From NCBI RefSeq assembly GCF_022829385.1, contig NZ_JAKSXX010000075.1, forward strand, positions 1 to 57,098: DNA of 57,098 bases, in the 5' to 3' direction. The notes under the pieces are model-generated. The model was not told the origin of the DNA. It saw only the letters and a list, made by a program, of their open reading frames with translations, and did no database searches. Origin of the DNA: Methylobacterium sp. J-070. Lineage in GTDB: Bacteria > Pseudomonadota > Alphaproteobacteria > Rhizobiales > Beijerinckiaceae. Positions 38,533 through 46,465 of this stretch are shown here, piece after piece. Both the position numbers and the translations under genes were made by a program. The first letter of the stretch is position 1. Each line of letters begins with the position of its first letter.

Positions 38533-40326
38533 ATGAGCACGACATCCGCGGATCCGACCGGCGTTCCGCACGACGCCCGGACCCTTGTGGTCGTCTTTCA
38601 CGGTCTCGGAAGTTCGGCGCATCGCCTGCGCGACGTGATCGGTGCGGCCCGGGCCGCCTACGGCCCCAACACCGATATCTTTGCGCCGGACCTGCCGCAC
38701 GGGCGCTGGCTCTCCGGGGCACGCGCCGGCGCGATCATCGGCCTCGTGCTCGACGGCATCGACGATCGTGTGCGCCTGCGCGAGCCCGACCGGATCGTCC
38801 TCGTCGGCCACAGCGTCGGCGCCACGCTGGCACGGCGCCTGTTCCTGGTGGCGGCCGGCTGGCCCAGCAACTTCCGGCAGGAGCGCGATCTCGGCCACCA
38901 GGGGTCGCGCGACTGGGCCTTCAAGGTCGAGCGCATCGTCATGCTCGCGGCCTTCAACCGCGGCTGGAAGATCTCCGAGCGGATGAGCTGGTACTACAGC
39001 ATCCTGTTCAACCTCGTCGGCCTGTTCGGTCACCTGCCGACGCCGGGGAAAGGCTGGACTCCGACCGCCTTCGATTTCCGGCTCGGCGCGCCGTTCATGG
39101 CCCAGACCCGGCTGCACTGGCTCGCCTATCGCAGGAACCCGCCGCGCCACCTCATCGACAAGGACCGTCCGATCCTCATCCAGATGCTCGGCACGCAGGA
39201 CGATCTGATCTCGCCGGTCGATCAGGTCGACCTCGCGGTCGACGGCAGCAAATGGGCCTTCCGGGAGACCGGCTACACGGCCGACGCCTCCGGTCCGACG
39301 CAGCAGGATTACTTCCTGATCGAGCTGCCCGACACGGACCACGCGCAGGCGATCACGCTCACGGGCGATCCGGCCGCCCTCCGGCGCGGCGGCCTGCTCC
39401 ACACGGCGCTGACCGCCTCACGCCCCGCGTTGGCCGATGCCGCCCTCGATCCGGCCCTGCTGGTCGATGAGATCGACGCCGTCGATTTCGATGTCTGCAA
39501 CACGGTGTTCGTGATCCACGGCATCCGCGACGACGGCTTCTGGACGCACCGGATCGCCGAGAAGGTCCGCGAGCTCGGCGGCAGGACGGACCAGGGCGTC
39601 ACGCGGTTCCGCAGCTGGACACCGAGCTACGGCTACTTCGCGATGCTGCCGTTCGTGCTGCCGTGGATCCGGCGCGAGAAGGTCGAATGGTTCGCCGATC
39701 AGTACGTGACGGCCTTCGCGCAGTACCCAAAGTCCGACTTCCACTATGTCGGCCACTCGAACGGCACGTATCTCGCGGCCCGCGCGCTGATCGAGTATCC
39801 CGCGCTCCACTTCCAGCGCGTGCTGTTCGCCGGCAGCGTGGTCCGCCGCGATTACCCGTGGGAGCGGATGCGCCACGACAAACGCATCACGGCCTTCCAG
39901 AACATCGTGGCGGCCGACGATTGGGTGGTCGCCCTGCTGCCGAAGAGCGTCGAGTGGATTCGCGCGTTCGATCTCGGCGGCGCCGGGTTCGACGGATTCG
40001 ACGATGCCGGGAAAGCGCCGGCCATCACCGAGTACCGCTACCTCCTGGGCGGGCACGGGGCGGGGATCAGGGAGGCGCACTGGCCCGAGATCGCGGCCTT
40101 CATCGCGAACGGAACCCCGTTCCCGCCCAATCCGACCGACACCGTGCCCGGCCTCCACGACACGGAACCGGATCCGACCCTCTCGATCCTCGGCAGGCTC
40201 CATGTCGGCCTGCCGGCGATCGTCGTGGTCGGTTTCCTCGCCTGCTGCCTCGCCTGGTCGCTCGGCGGCGCGTTCGGATTGCTGCTGGCGATCCTGCTGT
40301 TCCGGTTCATCGTGCTGCGCGTGTGA
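38533..40326 (+). CDS. Tandem-domain alpha/beta hydrolase with C-terminal membrane anchor
   Basis: The 597-residue protein contains two alpha/beta-hydrolase units. The first has VVFHGLGSS (about 20-28), the nucleophile elbow VGHSVG (Ser94), and possible acid/base TQDD (about 223) and DTDH270. The second has VFVIHGIRDDGFW (326-337), VGHSNG (Ser409) and a possible His in GGHGAGIREAHW. A hydrophobic segment (LHVGLPAIVVVGFLACCLAWSLGGAFGLLLAILLF) at about 560-592 should anchor it in the membrane. There is no signal peptide. It could be an esterase/lipase acting on membrane lipids; the substrate is unknown. It is encoded alone and converges on cysN. Confidence 0.8.
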   Translation: MSTTSADPTGVPHDARTLVVVFHGLGSSAHRLRDVIGAARAAYGPNTDIFAPDLPHGRWLSGARAGAIIGLVLDGIDDRVRLREPDRIVLVGHSVGATLARRLFLVAAGWPSNFRQERDLGHQGSRDWAFKVERIVMLAAFNRGWKISERMSWYYSILFNLVGLFGHLPTPGKGWTPTAFDFRLGAPFMAQTRLHWLAYRRNPPRHLIDKDRPILIQMLGTQDDLISPVDQVDLAVDGSKWAFRETGYTADASGPTQQDYFLIELPDTDHAQAITLTGDPAALRRGGLLHTALTASRPALADAALDPALLVDEIDAVDFDVCNTVFVIHGIRDDGFWTHRIAEKVRELGGRTDQGVTRFRSWTPSYGYFAMLPFVLPWIRREKVEWFADQYVTAFAQYPKSDFHYVGHSNGTYLAARALIEYPALHFQRVLFAGSVVRRDYPWERMRHDKRITAFQNIVAADDWVVALLPKSVEWIRAFDLGGAGFDGFDDAGKAPAITEYRYLLGGHGAGIREAHWPEIAAFIANGTPFPPNPTDTVPGLHDTEPDPTLSILGRLHVGLPAIVVVGFLACCLAWSLGGAFGLLLAILLFRFIVLRV

Positions 40327-40347
40327 CGCGCGCAGCCCGATGGCGGC

Positions 40348-41739
40348 TCAGCGCCCGAAGAGCCGCTTCAGGCCCCGCAGGAGGCCACCGCGTGCCGGCT
40401 GGGTCGTCGGGGACGCCTCGACGGAGGGCGCCAGCACCAGCCCGAGCGCCGCCGTGTCGGTGGTCTCGCGGTCGATCAGGATCAGGCTGCCGGTCTCGCG
40501 GTTCTCCGCGTAGGCGTCCACCGCCACCGGTCGGTCGAGGCGCAGGCGCACATCGGCGATGTCGTTGGCCGACAGGCGCTCGGCCGGGCCGGGCTTCCCG
40601 GTCTCCGGGTCGATACGCGAGACGATCCGCTCCACGGTCGCGGTGACGGTGGCGGTGCCGATCTTGGCGAACAGGCTCGCCCCCGGCGCCAGATCGGTCT
40701 CGGCCGCCCAGAACAGGCGTGCGTCGAGGGTCTCGGCGACCCGCATCGGCGCGTCCGTCGCGACGATCACCTGCCCGCGGGAAGCGTCGATCTGGTCGGC
40801 CAGAACCAGGGTCACCGACTCGTCCTCGCCGGCCTCGGGCAGGTCGCCGTCGGCCGTGTAGATCCGCGCCACCGTGGAGGTCCGGCCCGAGGGCTGCACC
40901 GTCACCGAATCGCCCGGACGGACCCGGCCGCTGGCGATCCGGCCGCTGTAGCCGCGAAACTCGGAATCCGGCCGGTTGACCCACTGCACCGCCATCCGGA
41001 ACGGCGCGTTGAGCGCCTCGGCGCGCACCGGCACGGTCTCCAGATAGGCCAGGAGCGGGCCGCCCGCGTACCAGGGGGCCGCGATGCCCGGTTCCACGAC
41101 GTTGTCGCCGTTCTTGGCCGAGAGCGGGATCGCCTTGATCTCGCTGAAGTTCAGGTCGGCCGCGAAATCCCGGAAGCCCGCCACGATGCCGTCGAAGGTG
41201 CCCTGCGCCCAGCCGGTGAGGTCCATCTTGTTCACCGCCAGCACCACCCGGCGAATCCCGAGATTCGAGACCAGCAGCGCGTGGCGCCGCGTCTGCCGGG
41301 TCAGTCCCTGCCGGGCATCGACCAGGATCACCGCCACGTCCGCCGTCGAGGCGCCGGTGGCCATGTTGCGGGTGTACTGCTCGTGGCCGGGGGTGTCGGC
41401 CACGATGAACGAGCGCTTGTCGGTGGAGAAGAACCGGTAGGCGACGTCGATGGTGATGCCCTGCTCGCGCTCGGCCTGGAGCCCGTCCACCAGCAGCGCG
41501 AGGTCCATCTCCTGACCCTGCGTCCCGTGCTTGCGCGAATCGCGCTGGAGCGCCGAGATCTGGTCGTCGAAGATCTGCTTCGTGTCGTGCAGGAGCCGCC
41601 CGATCAGGGTCGACTTGCCGTCGTCCACCGAGCCGCAGGCGATGAAGCGCAGCACCGCCTTGTTGCGGTGGGCGACGAGGAACGCCGCGTAGCCGGAGGC
41701 ACGGTCGGCGAAGGCCGTGGGAGCCTGGTGCAGCGTCAT
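40348..41739 (-). CDS. cysN: Sulfate adenylyltransferase GTPase subunit
   Basis: The 463-residue GTPase drives sulfate activation to APS with CysD. It has P-loop GSVDDGKST, VADTPGHEQYTRNMATGAS, and NKMDL, followed by the two beta-barrel domains seen in EF-Tu-like proteins. It lacks the C-terminal APS-kinase extension found in NodQ/CysNC fusions, in keeping with an APS reductase (cysH) that uses APS directly. Its ATG overlaps the cysD stop (TGATG), so translation is coupled. The C-terminus ends with PARGGLLRGLKRLFGR. It is the last gene of cysHDN. Confidence 0.96.
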   Translation of the reverse strand: MTLHQAPTAFADRASGYAAFLVAHRNKAVLRFIACGSVDDGKSTLIGRLLHDTKQIFDDQISALQRDSRKHGTQGQEMDLALLVDGLQAEREQGITIDVAYRFFSTDKRSFIVADTPGHEQYTRNMATGASTADVAVILVDARQGLTRQTRRHALLVSNLGIRRVVLAVNKMDLTGWAQGTFDGIVAGFRDFAADLNFSEIKAIPLSAKNGDNVVEPGIAAPWYAGGPLLAYLETVPVRAEALNAPFRMAVQWVNRPDSEFRGYSGRIASGRVRPGDSVTVQPSGRTSTVARIYTADGDLPEAGEDESVTLVLADQIDASRGQVIVATDAPMRVAETLDARLFWAAETDLAPGASLFAKIGTATVTATVERIVSRIDPETGKPGPAERLSANDIADVRLRLDRPVAVDAYAENRETGSLILIDRETTDTAALGLVLAPSVEASPTTQPARGGLLRGLKRLFGR

Positions 41740-42704
41740 CAGAAATAGCCCTCCCGCTTCTTGCGCTCCATGGCGCCGGCCCCGTCCTTGTCGATCACCC
41801 GGCCCTGGCGCTCCGAGGTGCGGGCGGCCAGCGTCTCGCCGATGATCTCGGGGAGCGTCGCCGCGTCGCTCTCCACCGCGCCGGTGAGCGGGTAGCAGCC
41901 GAGCGTCCGGAAGCGGACGAGGCGCTGCTGCGGGGTCTCGCCGGGGGCGAGCGGCAGACGGTCGTCGTCCACCATGATCAGCTGGCCGTCGCGCTCCACG
42001 ACGGGGCGCTCCTTGGCGAAGTAGAGCGGCACGATCGGAATGTTTTCCTGCTCGATGTAGAGCCAGATATCGAGCTCGGTCCAGTTCGACAGCGGGAAGA
42101 CCCGAAGGGATTCGCCGCGCTTCTTCCTGAGATTGTAAAGGTGCCACGGCTCGGCGCGCTGGCGCTTGGGATCCCAGCGGTGCTGCGCGGTGCGCAACGA
42201 GATGATCCGCTCCTTGGCGCGGCTCGCCTCCTCGTCGCGGCGGGCGCCGCCGAAGGCCGCATCGAACCGATGCTTGTCGAGCGCCTGCCGGAGCGCCTGC
42301 GTCTTCATCACGTCGGTGTGGACCTCGGAGCCGTGGCTCACCGGGCCGACCCCGCGGGCGAGCCCGTCCGGGTTGGTGTAGACCAGGAGATCGAGGCCGA
42401 GCTCCTTGGCGCGGGCGTCGCGGAAGGCGATCATCTCGCGGAACTTCCACGTGGTGTCGACGTGGAGCAGGGGGAACGGCAGCCGCCCGGGCGCGAAGGC
42501 CTTCAGGGCGAGGTGCAGCAGGACCGAGGAATCCTTGCCGATCGAGTAGAGCATCACCGGGTTCTCGGTCTCGGCGACCGTCTCCCGGAAGATGTGGATG
42601 GCCTCGGCCTCCAGCCGCTTGAGGTGGCTCAGACGGTCGGCGGGGCTGGACGGGGCGGCCGAGGGGACGCTCGGCTGCACGGCGGCGGAGAGGGCGGCGC
42701 TCAT
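41739..42704 (-). CDS. cysD: Sulfate adenylyltransferase subunit 2
   Basis: The 321-residue protein catalyses formation of APS from sulfate and ATP, together with CysN. It belongs to the ATP-PPase family with [13 protein letters not shown] (SGGxDS-like loop). [20 protein letters not shown] and [21 protein letters not shown] follow, all typical. The terminal segment [22 protein letters not shown] is characteristic. The start ATG overlaps the cysH stop by four bases (ATGA), and the end overlaps cysN. Confidence 0.97.
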   Translation of the reverse strand: MSAALSAAVQPSVPSAAPSSPADRLSHLKRLEAEAIHIFRETVAETENPVMLYSIGKDSSVLLHLALKAFAPGRLPFPLLHVDTTWKFREMIAFRDARAKELGLDLLVYTNPDGLARGVGPVSHGSEVHTDVMKTQALRQALDKHRFDAAFGGARRDEEASRAKERIISLRTAQHRWDPKRQRAEPWHLYNLRKKRGESLRVFPLSNWTELDIWLYIEQENIPIVPLYFAKERPVVERDGQLIMVDDDRLPLAPGETPQQRLVRFRTLGCYPLTGAVESDAATLPEIIGETLAARTSERQGRVIDKDGAGAMERKKREGYF

Positions 42705-43513
42705 CGGGCGAACTCCGGCTGGCGGGCGGTCTGATCCTGGGTGGTCTCGAACGCGGCGGGCTCCTGGCCCGGCTGCACCGACGCCCCGGGGCGTCCGACA
42801 TGCAGGCCGCATTCCTTCTTGTCTTCCTGCTCCCACCACCAGCGGCCGGCGCGCTCGGGCTCGCCGAGCTTCACCGCGCGGGTGCAGGGAGCGCAGCCGA
42901 TCGACGGGAAGCCGCGGTCGTGCAGGACGTTGTATGGGACGAAGTTGTCGCGCACGAAGCCGTCGACCTGCGCCCGGGACCAGTCGGCCAGGGGATTCAG
43001 CTTGATCAGGCCGCGTGCGGGGTCGAACTCGGCGAGCGGCGTCTCGGCGCGGTTGGCCGACTGGCCGGCCCGCAGCCCGGTGAGCCAGCCGCTGGCGCCG
43101 TCGAGCGCCCGACCCAGGGGCTCGACCTTGCGGAAGCCGCAGCAGGCCTGCCGGGCGGCGACCGAACGGCGGAAGCCGTTGATGCCCTCATCCCGCACGA
43201 AGGCCTCCGCGGCCGCGCGCTCCGGCGCGTAGGCGGCGATCCGGATGCCGTAGGCCGATTCGGTCTCGGTCCAGGTGTCGTAGGTCTCCGGAAACAGGCG
43301 GCCGGTATCGAGGGTGACGATCTCGACGCGGCCCTTGGCGAGACCCGCCATGGCCAGCGCGTGGGTGAGCGCCTGATCCTCGACGCCGAGGCTCGTGGTG
43401 AACACCAGACGCCCCGGAAGCTCGGCGGCGATCAGGTGGAGGCGGCGTGTCAGGTCGAGCCCGGACAGCCGTTCCGCGAGGGATTCGGCCGTCTGTCGGT
43501 CCGGACGGGTCAT
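42701..43513 (-). CDS. cysH: Adenylyl-sulfate (APS) reductase
   Basis: The 270-residue enzyme reduces APS to sulfite with thioredoxin. It has [32 protein letters not shown] and the 4Fe-4S ligand motifs [11 protein letters not shown] and [22 protein letters not shown]. It ends in the KKECGLH catalytic Cys motif. The presence of the CC...CxxC pairs marks it as an APS-type enzyme rather than a PAPS reductase. It is the first gene of cysHDN and is divergent from the Lrp-type regulator gene. Its C-terminus is extended by about 25 residues beyond GLH. Confidence 0.95.
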   Translation of the reverse strand: MTRPDRQTAESLAERLSGLDLTRRLHLIAAELPGRLVFTTSLGVEDQALTHALAMAGLAKGRVEIVTLDTGRLFPETYDTWTETESAYGIRIAAYAPERAAAEAFVRDEGINGFRRSVAARQACCGFRKVEPLGRALDGASGWLTGLRAGQSANRAETPLAEFDPARGLIKLNPLADWSRAQVDGFVRDNFVPYNVLHDRGFPSIGCAPCTRAVKLGEPERAGRWWWEQEDKKECGLHVGRPGASVQPGQEPAAFETTQDQTARQPEFAR

Positions 43514-43586
43514 CGCGACATGTCCCGGGTTTGATGGCGGAAAGGGGACGGCCTGCGCCGGACCCCTGTTGTCGGACGGTCGAGAT

Positions 43587-43602
43587 GTTCGCTATAACGA
43601 AC
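43587..43602. promoter_or_regulatory. Palindrome in the cysH / lrp intergenic region
   Basis: The inverted repeat GTTCG and CGAAC encloses CTATAA and lies 74-89 bases upstream of cysH on the divergent side. The TATAA-containing core may be a -10 box for cysH or an operator of the neighbouring Lrp-like regulator. The assignment is inference. Confidence 0.4.
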
Positions 43603-43756
43603 GAAGTCAAGGCGCTCCGGCGGCCTTGTCGGGCCTGTGCGGGGGTTCCGCGTGCGATGGCGCACAGGGACATTCCCGGCGGCAGGGTGCCCGGGATAAA
43701 AAATTCTTCTTCTTGGCCCTATCAAACCCCTATATGTGCCCGCGCGGCCCCGCGGG

Positions 43757-44293
43757 ATGCAGACCACGGAGACAGCCTTGGACGCGATCGATCTGAAGAT
43801 TCTCGCCCTGCTGCAGACGGATGCGACGCTCTCCATCGCGGCGATCGGCGAGCGCGTCGGCCTCTCGCAGACCCCGTGCTGGAAGCGCATCCAGAAGCTG
43901 GAGGCCGACGGCGTGATCGACCGGCGCGTGGCGGTCCTCGACCCGGTCAAGCTCGGCCTCGGGCTGACCGTGTTCGTCTCCATCGAGACCGCCGACCACT
44001 CCCAGGAGTGGCTGCAGCGCTTCGCCGCAACCGTCTCGGCCATGCCGGAGGTGCTGGAATTCTACCGCATGGCCGGCGACGTCGATTACATGCTGCGGGT
44101 CGTCGTCGCCGACATGCAGGCCTATGACAGCTTCTACAAGCGGCTCATCGCGGTCCTGCCGCTGAAGAACGTCACGTCCCGCTTCGCCATGGAGAAGGTG
44201 AAATCCACCACCGCGCTGCCGCTGCCCGCCCCGCCCAAGAACGGGCGCCATCTGCCCGGGACCGGCCCGGTCCTCTCGGTGGTCGGAGAATGA
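43757..44293 (+). CDS. Lrp/AsnC-family transcriptional regulator
   Basis: The 178-residue protein has an N-terminal winged helix-turn-helix LDAIDLKILALLQTDATLSIAAIGERVGLSQTPCWKRIQKLEADGVID at about 10-56 and an effector-binding RAM domain GLGLTVFVSIETADHSQEW...FYRMAGDVDYMLRVVVADMQAYDSF. The basic, Pro-rich C-terminal extension is longer than in E. coli Lrp. Placed between cysHDN and cysJI, it probably controls sulfur genes in response to an amino acid such as cysteine, an inference from position. The ATG of MQTTETA is chosen over a GTG 21 bases earlier. Confidence 0.9.
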   Translation: MQTTETALDAIDLKILALLQTDATLSIAAIGERVGLSQTPCWKRIQKLEADGVIDRRVAVLDPVKLGLGLTVFVSIETADHSQEWLQRFAATVSAMPEVLEFYRMAGDVDYMLRVVVADMQAYDSFYKRLIAVLPLKNVTSRFAMEKVKSTTALPLPAPPKNGRHLPGTGPVLSVVGE

Positions 44294-44404
44294 TCTTCCC
44301 TTTTTCCGCAGCGCAGCGAATGCGATCTCCTAGTTTCCGCCCGTTCTACAAAAAGAACGTTTCTCGATTGACAGCGGCCTTGTAGGCCCCGACATGGTTC
44401 CCTG

Positions 44405-46174
44405 ATGTCACGCCAGAATCTCCTTCCGCGCACCGCCCCGTTCGGGGACGGCGAGCGCGCCAGTCTCGACGCCGTACTGGGCGCCGCGACGCCCACGCAG
44501 CGCGCATGGCTGGCGGGCTTCCTGGCCGGGCTCGACGCGGCCGGGGGCCAGCCCGCCGCGGTTCCGGCCGCCCCGCCCAAGGCCGCCGCGCCGCTGACGG
44601 TGATCTACGCCAGCGAATCGGGGAACTCCGAGGCGCTTGCCGGCAACGTCGCCAAGCTCGCGCGCAAGCAGGGCTTCAAGCCGAAGGTCGTGGATTTCTC
44701 CGATCTCGACGTGGCGACCCTGCCCAGGGCCGGCAAGCTCATCGCGATCGCGGCCACCTGGGGCGAGGGCGAGCCGCCGGCGCGCGCCGTGCGGGCCTAT
44801 GGCGAGCTGATGGGGGAGGGCGCCCCGCGCCTCGACGGGGTCGAGTTCGCCGTGCTGGCGCTGGGCGACACGTCCTACGTGGAGTTCTGCGCCATCGGGA
44901 AGGCGCTCGACGCGCGGTTCGAGGCGCTGGGCGGCAAGCGCGCCGCGGAGCGCGCCGACCTCGACCTCGACTTCGAGACGCCCGCCGCCGACTGGATCAA
45001 GGCGACGCTCAAGGCACTCGCGCCGGCTGAGCAGCCCGACAACGTCGTGGCGGTCGACTTCGCCCGCGCCGGGGCCGGCGAGGACGACGAGGCCGAGCCG
45101 AGCCGCGAGCCCGTGGTGGTCGAGGTCGTGGAGCACGTGAACCTCAACTCCTCGCGCTCCGACAAGGAGACGATCCACCTGGCGCTCGCCTTCGAGGACG
45201 GCGCGCCGGCCTACGAGCCGGGCGATTCCCTGGAGATCTTTCCCGAGAACGACCCGCAGCTCGTGGACGAGATCCTCGACGCCGCGGGTCTCTCGGGCGA
45301 CGCGGCCCTGCGCAGGGCGCTTCTCGCCGAGCGGGACATCACCACGCTGTCGGCGGCCACGATCGAGCGCTTCGTCAAGGCCACGGGCCATGCGGACGCG
45401 CAGAAGCTGATCGAGAGCGGCGAGGCCAGGGCCTGGATCGAGGGCCGGCACCTGATCGACCTGCTGGCGACCTTCCCGGCCCCGCTGACGGCCGAGCACC
45501 TCCACACCATCACCCGGCCGCTGCCGCCCCGGGCCTACTCGATCGCGTCCTCGCGCAGGGAGGTCGGCGACGAGGTCCACCTGGCCATCGTGGCGGTGCG
45601 CTACGAGACCCACGGGCGCGCCCGCTCGGGGGTCGCCTCGGTCCACGTCGCCGACCGGATCCGGGACGGCGCCAAGCTGCGGGTGCGGCTTAAGCCGAAT
45701 CGCCATTTCCGCCTGCCGCAGGACCCGGCCACCGACATCATCATGGTCGGGCCGGGCACCGGCGTGGCGCCGTTCCGCGCCTTCGTGCAGGAGCGCCGGG
45801 CCGTCGAGGCGTCGGGGCGGTCGTGGCTGTTCTTCGGGGACCGCCACTTCCTCCACGACTTCCTGTACCAGCTCGAATGGCAGGAGGCCCTGGAGGACGG
45901 CTCGCTCACCAAGATCGACGTCGCCTTCTCGCGGGATCAGCCCGAGAAGGTCTACGTGCAGGATCGGATCACCCAGCACGCGCAGGAGTTGGTCTCCTGG
46001 CTGGACGGCGGCGCCCATCTCTACGTCTGCGGCGACGCCAAGGCCATGGCCAAGGACGTGCGCGCCGCGGTGGTGAAGGCCTACGAGACCGCCAAGGGTC
46101 TCGGGGCCGCCGAAGCGGAGGCGCAGGTCGCGGCGCTGGAGCGCAGCCACCGCTACCAGCAGGACGTTTACTAG
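44405..46174 (+). CDS. cysJ: Sulfite reductase flavoprotein (CysJ-type)
   Basis: The 589-residue diflavin reductase passes NADPH electrons to the sulfite reductase hemoprotein. The flavodoxin domain starts with LTVIYASESGNSEALAGNVAKLA and has TWGEGEPPARA and LGDTSYVEFC. The FAD domain has PPRAYSIASSRREVGDEVHL and the NADP domain MVGPGTGVAPFRAFVQERRA, SWLFFGDRHFLHDFLY, and YVQDRITQHAQEL. The terminal YQQDVY is typical. It opens 112 bases after the Lrp gene; an AT-richer patch at 44330-44370 may hold its promoter. Confidence 0.94.
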   Translation: MSRQNLLPRTAPFGDGERASLDAVLGAATPTQRAWLAGFLAGLDAAGGQPAAVPAAPPKAAAPLTVIYASESGNSEALAGNVAKLARKQGFKPKVVDFSDLDVATLPRAGKLIAIAATWGEGEPPARAVRAYGELMGEGAPRLDGVEFAVLALGDTSYVEFCAIGKALDARFEALGGKRAAERADLDLDFETPAADWIKATLKALAPAEQPDNVVAVDFARAGAGEDDEAEPSREPVVVEVVEHVNLNSSRSDKETIHLALAFEDGAPAYEPGDSLEIFPENDPQLVDEILDAAGLSGDAALRRALLAERDITTLSAATIERFVKATGHADAQKLIESGEARAWIEGRHLIDLLATFPAPLTAEHLHTITRPLPPRAYSIASSRREVGDEVHLAIVAVRYETHGRARSGVASVHVADRIRDGAKLRVRLKPNRHFRLPQDPATDIIMVGPGTGVAPFRAFVQERRAVEASGRSWLFFGDRHFLHDFLYQLEWQEALEDGSLTKIDVAFSRDQPEKVYVQDRITQHAQELVSWLDGGAHLYVCGDAKAMAKDVRAAVVKAYETAKGLGAAEAEAQVAALERSHRYQQDVY

Positions 46175-46203
46175 CAGGATTGGCCTATCCCGGTTGGGGT
46201 AGG

Positions 46204-46226
46204 GGCCTCCGGAGTCGCCGGAGGCC
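46204..46226. terminator. Hairpin downstream of cysJ
   Basis: A perfect 9-bp stem GGCCTCCGG/CCGGAGGCC around an AGTCG loop begins 30 bases after the cysJ stop. It lacks a T run, so it may attenuate or stabilise rather than fully terminate transcription. Confidence 0.45.
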
Positions 46227-46266
46227 GCACATCAAGATCGTGACGGAGCGGGACGCAGCGCGGGTC

Positions 46267-46360
46267 CCCTCTCCCGTGCGGGAGAGGGACAGGGTGAGGG
46301 ATCAGGTCTTTCCGGAGAGGGCGCACCCCTCACCCCAACCCTTTCCCGCTCGGGAGAGGG
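46267..46360. repeat. Pair of REP-like hairpins (BIME-like)
   Basis: Two elements face each other between cysJ and cysI. The first is CCCTCTCCCG/CGGGAGAGGG with a 2-base loop (46267-46288), followed by ACAGGGTGAGGG. The second is CCCTTTCCCG/CGGGAGAGGG (46339-46360), preceded by CCCCTCACCCC, so it is inverted. A related hairpin lies at 28087-28110. Such paired hairpins are common mobile intergenic repeats and can protect upstream mRNA. Confidence 0.75.
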
Positions 46361-46465
46361 GGACTGTCGCGGATCCCGCCCATCCCGTGAACCGGCCGCG
46401 TTCCGCTCGGCACCCGCCCCTGAAGCGAGGGGCGGGAGACGCGTTCAGACAGACGGATCCGACCC

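Noticed and set aside
40348..42801. Single large frame suggesting a CysD-CysN fusion
   Set aside because: The upstream part is CysD's shadow in another frame; CysD itself is intact in its own frame, with TGATG coupling to cysN.
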